Source: Methanomassiliicoccaceae archaeon UBA480 (GTDB lineage: Archaea > Thermoplasmatota > Thermoplasmata > Methanomassiliicoccales > Methanomethylophilaceae). From it: a stretch of 9,880 bases of DNA. A program made the position numbers and the translations under genes. The stretch's first letter is position 1. Each line of letters begins with the position of its first letter. Below, one piece after another: positions 1 to 4,475 of this stretch. The notes beneath the pieces were generated by a model. That model was given only the letters and a program-made list of their open reading frames with translations, did no database searches and was not told the origin of the DNA. The DNA lies in the NCBI GenBank assembly GCA_002506425.1, contig DAXO01000036.1, positions 1-9,880 of the forward strand, given 5' to 3'.

Positions 1-70
1 AGGGTCAGGCCGCCTGATCCACTGGACCCCGCGTCCCTGCGGGGTCCGGTGGATCAGGCGGCCTGACCCT
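1..70. repeat. 32-bp inverted repeat with nested hairpins
   Basis: Bases 1-32 are the reverse complement of 39-70 except at one pair (T23 against G48, a wobble on the plus strand), with a 6-base loop GTCCCT at 33-38. The core (24-32 with 39-47) is a GC-rich terminator-like stem. Each outer arm also folds on itself: GGGTCAGG with CCTGATCC around CCG at 2-20, and the mirror structure at 51-69. The element can therefore be one long hairpin or three small ones. The right arm overlaps the last five sense codons and the TGA stop of the substrate-binding protein gene. No T-run follows, so it is not a classic archaeal U-tract terminator. It may continue to the left of the window. Confidence 0.9.
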
Positions 71-1457
71 GGTAGAAGAACACCCCGTGTTTCGTGATGT
101 CGTAGTCGGAGATGCCCATCCAATCGATGTACTCGGCATGCATCTTCAAGGGATCGATTCCCGAATACGCGTCTGGATTGATCTGTTTCGCCATATACGC
201 TGCGAGCAATATGCCTCCTGTGCATCCGTTCCTGAAGTCCCCTGCGAGAAGGGTGACCGTCTCGTCGCCCATGAGCGGCTGTCCGACCGATTTCTTCCAA
301 GCATCGGCCATCTGGCTCGGATCGTCCTGGAGATACCCGTGGTCGGGGGTGCTGCTCATGACTGCTCCTCCGTACGTGTACTTCACATTGTGGAGGAAGA
401 AGTGATCGACCGGGTGCTTGTTGAATACCGCATCGATCCCGATCTTGTGGGAGTATCCGGAAGTCGTCACATCGAGGACCTGGAGCAGATTCTTGCCTCC
501 GGAGAGGACCACAGCCTGACCGAGCGGGTCGATGGACGAGTAGATCGGAATGGTGTTGGAGGTCCCGTTCTCGAAGTACGAGTTCGTGTAGTTACTCATG
601 GCACAGACCGGCTTCTTCTCATCAGGTATGGAATTGGCGATGTCGAGCATCTTGTCCCTGTAATCCAGGACCCAGTTGGTGTAGTCGACCGCACGGTCCA
701 CCGCACCGAATATGTATCCGGCCTTCAGGATTCCCTGGATGAAGTTGGACTTGGCAGTGTTGGTCAGATCGGGGTTGTACAGCCCGAGGTACAGGACATC
801 GGTTCCGATGAGCTTCTCCTGCTTGGCCTCGTAGCTGGCGGTGCTGGAGAAGATCAGCAGTACGTCGAGTTTTAAGGTGTTGACGAATCCGTAGTCGGGT
901 GCATTCATGTTGACCATGTTGGTCACCTTCGACTTCTGCTGAGGAGAGAAGTAGAAATCGAGATACTGGTAGGGTGCGTTGTCGACAGCAGCTATCCTGT
1001 CCGCCTGTCCGAGGATGAGCATGGCTTCGGTGTTGGAGTAATACTCGCAGCCGACCTTCTTGATGGCATCCCCGATATCCATCTCCCTCTCCTGCTGGAT
1101 ACCGTCCAGGAACCAGAGGTGCTTGGCGGTGCCGTTGGCGATGGCACGGATCTGCTCCACATCCTTGGAGTCGATGGCCCCGCTTCTATTCGCATCGGCG
1201 AAGTCGAGATTAATCCTTCCCTTGAGTTCATCGATAGCGGCGGTATCGTTGTTCTCGTTGGCGTCGATCCACGACTCCACGAGCTTCGCATCGGCCTCGT
1301 CGACCTTCCAGTCGCCATCGGCGTTGCCGTAGATCTCGAGGTTGACATCCAGATTCCTGCTGGCATCTCCGTCGTCCTTCGCCAGAACCAGCGCAGCGCT
1401 TATTCCGGCGACCACGAGAATGGCTACAACGAGGATGGATACTGTCTTGGTGTCCAT
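54..1457 (-). CDS. ABC transporter substrate-binding protein, iron/metal-chelate type, with dockerin-like module
   Basis: 467 residues. Residues about 7-26 form a hydrophobic N-terminal segment with no lipobox cysteine, so the protein is probably held at the outer face of the membrane by an uncleaved anchor. Two EF-hand/dockerin-like calcium loops follow: N45-A-D47-G-D49...D53..D56 and D88-A-N90-R-S92...D96..D99. From about residue 110 the sequence looks like a class III (FepB/BtuF-type) binding protein: an early GQADRIAAVD strand-turn, LDVLLIF where the family has PDLVI, an AVVLSGGKNLL segment and a long C-terminal helix. In this family the protein captures a ferric-chelate, haem or corrinoid ligand and hands it to a FecCD permease; the ligand cannot be read from the sequence. 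The start at 1457 is supported by ATTAAATA centred about 26 nt upstream. The stop lies inside the left-edge inverted repeat. It is divergent from the ATPase gene, and no intact permease lies in the window. Confidence 0.85.
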   Translation of the reverse strand: MDTKTVSILVVAILVVAGISAALVLAKDDGDASRNLDVNLEIYGNADGDWKVDEADAKLVESWIDANENNDTAAIDELKGRINLDFADANRSGAIDSKDVEQIRAIANGTAKHLWFLDGIQQEREMDIGDAIKKVGCEYYSNTEAMLILGQADRIAAVDNAPYQYLDFYFSPQQKSKVTNMVNMNAPDYGFVNTLKLDVLLIFSSTASYEAKQEKLIGTDVLYLGLYNPDLTNTAKSNFIQGILKAGYIFGAVDRAVDYTNWVLDYRDKMLDIANSIPDEKKPVCAMSNYTNSYFENGTSNTIPIYSSIDPLGQAVVLSGGKNLLQVLDVTTSGYSHKIGIDAVFNKHPVDHFFLHNVKYTYGGAVMSSTPDHGYLQDDPSQMADAWKKSVGQPLMGDETVTLLAGDFRNGCTGGILLAAYMAKQINPDAYSGIDPLKMHAEYIDWMGISDYDITKHGVFFYQGQAA

Positions 1458-1479
1458 GCTAACGCCATGTTTCGCATCG

Positions 1480-1487
1480 TATTTAAT
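1480..1487 (-). promoter_or_regulatory. TATA box of the substrate-binding protein gene
   Basis: On the minus strand this reads ATTAAATA, centred about 26.5 nt before the A of the ATG at 1457. That is the usual archaeal TATA-to-start-site distance, so the transcript probably begins at or next to the start codon (leaderless). No Shine-Dalgarno motif is seen. Confidence 0.65.
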
Positions 1488-1516
1488 GGTAATACTATTT
1501 TTCTAAAAGTGTTACC
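1488..1516. promoter_or_regulatory. Inverted repeat between divergent promoters, candidate operator
   Basis: GGTAATAC (1488-1495) and GTGTTACC (1509-1516) match as an inverted repeat at 7 of 8 positions around a 13-base AT-rich spacer. The element fills the space between the two divergent TATA boxes (1480-1487 and 1521-1528) and abuts the first, so a bound dimer could control both genes. A metal-dependent regulator is an inference from the transporter genes; the regulator is not in the window. Confidence 0.4.
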
Positions 1517-1520
1517 TAAC

Positions 1521-1528
1521 GTATATTA
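1521..1528 (+). promoter_or_regulatory. TATA box of the ABC ATPase-methyltransferase operon
   Basis: GTATATTA lies in an AT-rich stretch centred about 27 nt before the ATG at 1552, the expected archaeal spacing for a leaderless transcript. This selects the first of three closely spaced in-frame ATGs (1552, 1558, 1564). Confidence 0.65.
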
Positions 1529-1551
1529 ATCAGAATTAGATAACAAACATC

Positions 1552-2313
1552 ATGCATATGAGCATGAGCGGGGTGTTCTTCGACTACGGAGAAACGAACA
1601 TCCTGGAGGATGTCGGGATAGAGCTTCGCCCGTCGGAGATCGTGGGGATACTCGGGCCCAATGGCTCAGGGAAGACCACCATGCTCCGTTGCATGAACAG
1701 GATCCTGACGCCGAAGCAGGGGTCTGTGATGCTTGACGGAAGGGAGATCTCGGAGATGCCCCGCATGGAGATGGCGAGAAACGTGGGATTCGTTCCGCAG
1801 AACTCCTCCATAGAGGCCGCCTCGCCCACTGTCTTCGAAGTGGTCCTGATGGGGCGTCGCCCGCATGTCGCATGGGAATACGGGAAGAAGGACAGGGAGA
1901 TCGCCTGGAAGGCCATGGAGGACCTCCATGTGAAGGATCTCGCCACCAGGGATTTCCACAGGCTCAGCAGCGGTCAGGCGCAAAGGGTGCTGATCGCCAG
2001 GGCCGTCGCTCAGGAGGCAGGTGTCCTGCTTCTAGACGAACCCACCAGCAATCTCGACATAAAATACCAGCTGGAGGTCATGAACATCGTGGACCGTCTG
2101 ACCGAGGAGAAGGGTCTGTGCGCCTGCGCGGTGATACACGATCTGGACCTGGCCATGAGGTTCTGCGACAAGGCCATCCTGCTCGATCGTGGGAACGTGG
2201 TCTCGTCCGGAGCGATCGACGAGGTGCTTACTCCGGAGAACATCAGGAACGTGTATGGTGTGGAGACCGTCGTCGAGAGGATATGCGGAAGGCCGCACGT
2301 GGTGGTCGTTTGA
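1552..2313 (+). CDS. ABC transporter ATP-binding protein, FecE/FepC/BtuD type
   Basis: 253 residues, the normal length for an iron-chelate/cobalamin importer ATPase. Motifs are intact: Walker A GPNGSGKTT (35-43), Q-loop Q83, signature LSSGQ (138-142, with Ser for the usual Gly), Walker B VLLLDE (158-163), D-loop SNLD (166-169) and switch histidine H196. The tail ends in GRPHVVVV, and a related GRPHV tail occurs in the ATPase pseudogene at 3178-3913, so the two are paralogues. By family it hydrolyses ATP at the cytoplasmic face of a FecCD permease dimer. Its partners would be the divergent substrate-binding protein and a permease not present here in intact form. The methyltransferase gene overlaps its 3' end. 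Specificity is not readable. Confidence 0.92.
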   Translation: MHMSMSGVFFDYGETNILEDVGIELRPSEIVGILGPNGSGKTTMLRCMNRILTPKQGSVMLDGREISEMPRMEMARNVGFVPQNSSIEAASPTVFEVVLMGRRPHVAWEYGKKDREIAWKAMEDLHVKDLATRDFHRLSSGQAQRVLIARAVAQEAGVLLLDEPTSNLDIKYQLEVMNIVDRLTEEKGLCACAVIHDLDLAMRFCDKAILLDRGNVVSSGAIDEVLTPENIRNVYGVETVVERICGRPHVVVV

Positions 2314-3164
2314 CCTCGGGGAACGAACTGAACGCCCACCTGGAGGGATGGGAGAAGGAACGGAGGAAGCATCCGTTCATGGCCTTCGACCTTAATGAGA
2401 GCGCTATCGAAGGATGCTGGGAGGAGGCCTCCGCCGACTACAGCGGCGAGAACTACGTCATGATGATCGGGGACATCATCGACTCTATGGTGAAGAGAGG
2501 CATCCTCCGCGATGGGGATACTGTACTGGATATCGGATGCGGTACGGGACTCTTCAGCATCCCGATCGCCGGAATCGCCACCAGGGTGGTCTGCATGGAC
2601 GGCTCCGTGGGGATGCTCGGAAGACTGGAGAAGCAATGCCGCGAACAAGGTATATCCAATATCGAGACCGTCGGATCGTCATGGAAGGATTTCAGCACGA
2701 ACGAGAGATTCGATCTCGTATTCTCATCGCTCTGCCCTGCACTGAACAATCCGGACTCCATCCTGAGGATGGCATCCTACTCGAAACGCAACTGCGCCTA
2801 CATCTCATCCGCATTCCACGAAGATGGGATGGAGATAGATGCCTGGAGAAGGCTCGGACGGGACATATCGTTCAAAGGCCTGGATACCCGCTTCCCGCAT
2901 GGATTCTTGAAGATCAACGGAATGGAACCGGAACTGGAGTTTTTCTCATCGACTTCCGAGCATAGCTGCACCGTCGATGAAGCCGAATCGATGCTGGCAT
3001 CCAGGATGGGGAGTCACGTACACGTATCGGAAGAGGTACGGGAAGCTATATCGGAAGCCGTGAACGGGAGGGCGACCGACGGGATGATAGTCGAGTCCAG
3101 GAAGCTGACCCTCGGTCTCCTGACCTGGCGATTCCTATGCAGAGGATATCCGTATTACCGATGA
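2310..3164 (+). CDS. Class I SAM-dependent methyltransferase in an ABC transporter operon
   Basis: 284 residues from the chosen start. The SAM-binding motif I VLDIGCGTG is at about 72-80, the acidic end of strand 2 is VVCMDGS (D97), and a FDLVFSS strand-4 segment is at about 134-140, typical of a Rossmann-fold methyltransferase. An N-terminal WEEASADYSG segment resembles the substrate-entry helix of small-molecule methyltransferases. Start choice: TTG at 2310 overlaps the ATPase stop as TTGA and has GGTGG upstream, suggesting translational coupling. The alternative ATG at 2283 would add 9 residues inside the ATPase gene. The long in-frame stretch upstream of that (1872 onwards) is a shadow of the ATPase. 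The substrate is unknown; co-transcription suggests action on the transported chelate, on a corrinoid, or in metal homeostasis, which is inference only. Confidence 0.85.
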   Translation: MTSGNELNAHLEGWEKERRKHPFMAFDLNESAIEGCWEEASADYSGENYVMMIGDIIDSMVKRGILRDGDTVLDIGCGTGLFSIPIAGIATRVVCMDGSVGMLGRLEKQCREQGISNIETVGSSWKDFSTNERFDLVFSSLCPALNNPDSILRMASYSKRNCAYISSAFHEDGMEIDAWRRLGRDISFKGLDTRFPHGFLKINGMEPELEFFSSTSEHSCTVDEAESMLASRMGSHVHVSEEVREAISEAVNGRATDGMIVESRKLTLGLLTWRFLCRGYPYYR

Positions 3165-3177
3165 AAAGTAGATAGAT

Positions 3178-3913
3178 TCACTCCAGAGGATCCCCGAGGA
3201 TCACATGGGGGCGCCCGCGGTCGTCTATTGTCCTGCACCCCACCTTGTACACGTCCTCTATCGAGTCCTCGGTCACCATCTTATCCGGGGAGCCGCATCT
3301 GTAGATGACTCCCGGAGGCGCCATGAGGTTCATCCTGTCCGTATACCTCGAAGCGATGTACAGATCATGGGTGATCATCACCACGGTTATCCCCTCCTTG
3401 GCCGCCAGGCCCCTGAGGGGCCGAATGACCTGCACCTGGCGGCACAGACGTCTGTGCGATCTCTTTGGCGATGCAGATCTTCTGACGCTGTCCGGCGGAT
3501 GGCTCGTCGAACCTGCGCATCGCCAGCTCCTTGATCCCCATCATGTTCGGGACCCTGTGGACGATCCTGAAATCATAGTCGGAGGTGGTTCCGAATCTCT
3601 GACGAGGATGGCGCCCCAGCAGAACGGTCTCCAGCGCGGTCATGGAGAAGCTGTCCTTCGTATCCACGGGTACATGCCCCACCGCCTCGGAAATATCCTT
3701 CAGAGTGAGATCCGCGAGATCGTAGCCTCCTAGATAGACAGCCCCTCCTGAGGGCCTGAGAATCTTGTTGAGGCACTTCAGGAAGATGGATTTGTCGACC
3801 CCTTTGGGCCCGATGATGCATACGAGCCCGGGCTCTTCGATGAACAGTTCGATATCCTGGATCACGAGGTCTCCCTCTTATCTGAAGCTCAGGCCTTCGA
3901 CCTTCAGCTCCAT
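3178..3913 (-). pseudogene. Broken ABC ATPase (FecE/BtuD type)
   Basis: The original start is the ATG at 3913-3911 (MELKVEGLSFR), one base after the permease-remnant stop. Codon 12 is TAA (3880-3878), directly followed in the same frame by EGDLVIQDIEL, so this is a nonsense mutation within recognisable ATPase sequence. Walker A reads GPKGVDKS: the last conserved glycine is Asp. The signature is degraded to PSAGQ. After ICIAKEIAQ the Walker B and D-loop segment is missing and the frame shifts; the sequence resumes at about 3435 as QVQVIRPLRGL with the H-loop ITHDLYIA and a GRPHVILG tail. Against the intact paralogue the net loss is about 41 bases. With nonsense, missense and deletion lesions together it cannot be a working ATPase. 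It converges with the methyltransferase gene, leaving 13 bases between them. Confidence 0.9.
3442..3457. repeat. 16-bp perfect palindrome at the ATPase deletion scar
   Basis: GCACAGACGTCTGTGC is its own reverse complement with no spacer. It sits exactly where the pseudogene loses its Walker B/D-loop segment and changes frame, overlapping the last codons of the IAKEIAQ segment. Confidence 0.85.
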
Positions 3914-3914
3914 C

Positions 3915-4103
3915 TCACTGCATCTTCTTCTTCTGCCTGATGATGAGATGGATGAACAGCGAGACCACCACGAGGCAGACGATGCGCAACCTCGAAGCAT
4001 CTATACCTATGGATTTCGCACTCTCATCGCTAGAAGCCAGGATGTTGAGTTTGTTCGCGATGAGCATGATGCCGATTAATCGTAACAGCGTGATGAAGAA
4101 CAA
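3915..4103 (-). pseudogene. FecCD-type permease remnant
   Basis: A 62-codon open stretch whose first two thirds match a central FecCD permease segment: a membrane helix (LLRLIGIMLIANKLNIL), then the DESAKSIGIDASRLRIV region that forms the coupling loop contacting the ATPase. After CLVVVSL the sequence jumps in frame to FIHLIIRQKKKMQ, which looks like the normal permease C-terminus. About 100 residues, including the last transmembrane helices, therefore appear lost by an internal in-frame deletion. Intact family members are about 330-350 residues, so the N-terminal half is missing too; the frame upstream is closed by a TGA at 4115-4113. The stop is one base from the ATG of the ATPase pseudogene, the layout of an old permease-ATPase operon. 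The start shown (TTG at 4103) is only the edge of recognisable sequence. Confidence 0.8.
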
Positions 4104-4124
4104 ATTGCCTCGTCATATCGAGAG

Positions 4125-4150
4125 GGGGTCCAGTCGGATTCCTGGACTTC
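4125..4150. repeat. Small imperfect hairpin in the spacer between tRNA and permease remnant
   Basis: GTCCAG (4128-4133) pairs with CTGGAC (4142-4147) over an 8-base loop; three further outer pairs (two G-T) extend it on the plus strand. The spacer 4104-4245 otherwise holds no recognisable gene. It may be residue of the lost permease 5' half, but no protein similarity is seen in any frame. Confidence 0.3.
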
Positions 4151-4245
4151 GGAAAAACGGTGTTCGACTGCACGAACCATGTATATTGTATGTCAAACAG
4201 CGAATCAAAGCTCGTGCGAGTCGCTTTTTGATGTAATAATATGAG

Positions 4246-4318
4246 TGCAGCCGCCGGGATTCGAACCCGGGCAATGAGCTTGGAAGGCTCAGATCCTAAC
4301 CAGCTAGATCACAGCTGC
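4246..4318 (-). tRNA. tRNA-Gly(TCC)
   Basis: 73 nt with a full cloverleaf on the minus strand: acceptor GCAGCTG pairs with CGGCTGC (one G-T), D-stem ATCT/GGAT around a loop with GG, anticodon stem TGAGC/GCTCA with loop CTTCCAA (anticodon TCC, reading GGA), a 4-nt variable loop, and T-stem CCGGG/CCCGG with loop TTCGAAT. The discriminator base is A. CCA is not encoded. There is no intron. It has its own TATA box and its 3' end faces the decayed transporter cassette. Confidence 0.97.
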
Positions 4319-4343
4319 CTAAACGTCCTCATTTCAAATCTAA

Positions 4344-4351
4344 TATATAAA
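4344..4351 (-). promoter_or_regulatory. TATA box of tRNA-Gly
   Basis: On the minus strand this reads TTTATATA, a consensus archaeal TATA box, centred about 29 nt before the mature tRNA 5' end. It implies a primary transcript with a leader of a few nucleotides. Being nearly symmetric, it might also fire weakly in the plus direction. Confidence 0.75.
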
Positions 4352-4372
4352 ACTATCACCTATTCAGACTCC

Positions 4373-4399
4373 AGATTCCTTCGCATGGGGCAGGAATCT
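4373..4399. promoter_or_regulatory. 8-bp perfect inverted repeat upstream of the TPR gene
   Basis: AGATTCCT (4373-4380) and AGGAATCT (4392-4399) are perfect reverse complements 11 bases apart, 19 bases centre to centre, about two helical turns. The element lies 30 bases upstream of the TPR gene TATA box and downstream of the tRNA TATA region. It could be an operator, or a leader hairpin if transcription starts further upstream. Confidence 0.4.
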
Positions 4400-4428
4400 A
4401 CGCATTAGAGATGCGGTTCTGGGTCGCA

Positions 4429-4436
4429 TTTACATA
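4429..4436 (+). promoter_or_regulatory. TATA box of the TPR protein gene
   Basis: TTTACATA is centred 26.5 nt before the ATG at 4459, the same spacing as the other protein-gene promoters in the window. It argues for a leaderless transcript starting at 4459 and against the upstream in-frame ATG at 4411, which would lie ahead of this box. Confidence 0.6.
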
Positions 4437-4451
4437 TCTATATCGGGATGC

Positions 4452-4475
4452 ACCGGGCATGTCAGGCCGCCCGGT
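4452..4475 (+). repeat. 7-bp GC-rich stem with the TPR gene start codon in its loop
   Basis: ACCGGGC (4452-4458) and GCCCGGT (4469-4475) are exact reverse complements. The 10-base loop begins with the ATG at 4459. On a leaderless mRNA the left arm would not be transcribed, so it would matter only for longer transcripts or as a DNA site. Confidence 0.45.

Noticed and set aside
87..875. 262-codon plus-strand open frame opposite the substrate-binding protein
   Set aside because: It is the complement of a well-supported gene and resembles no family; long antisense frames are expected in GC-rich codon-biased DNA.
1872..2282. N-terminal 137-codon extension of the methyltransferase frame
   Set aside because: It lies entirely inside the intact ATPase in another frame and reads as Gly/Arg-rich shadow sequence; the recognisable methyltransferase begins after the ATPase stop.
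4411..4458. Upstream ATG start for the TPR protein
   Set aside because: It would place the TATA-like box inside the gene and add an AT-rich, promoter-derived peptide; the ATG at 4459 has the same TATA spacing as neighbouring genes. Not excluded without start-site data.
4461..4471. An 11-base match between the left-edge palindrome (4-14) and the TPR gene start region
   Set aside because: Matches of this length are expected by chance between any two places in about 10 kb; the flanks do not match.
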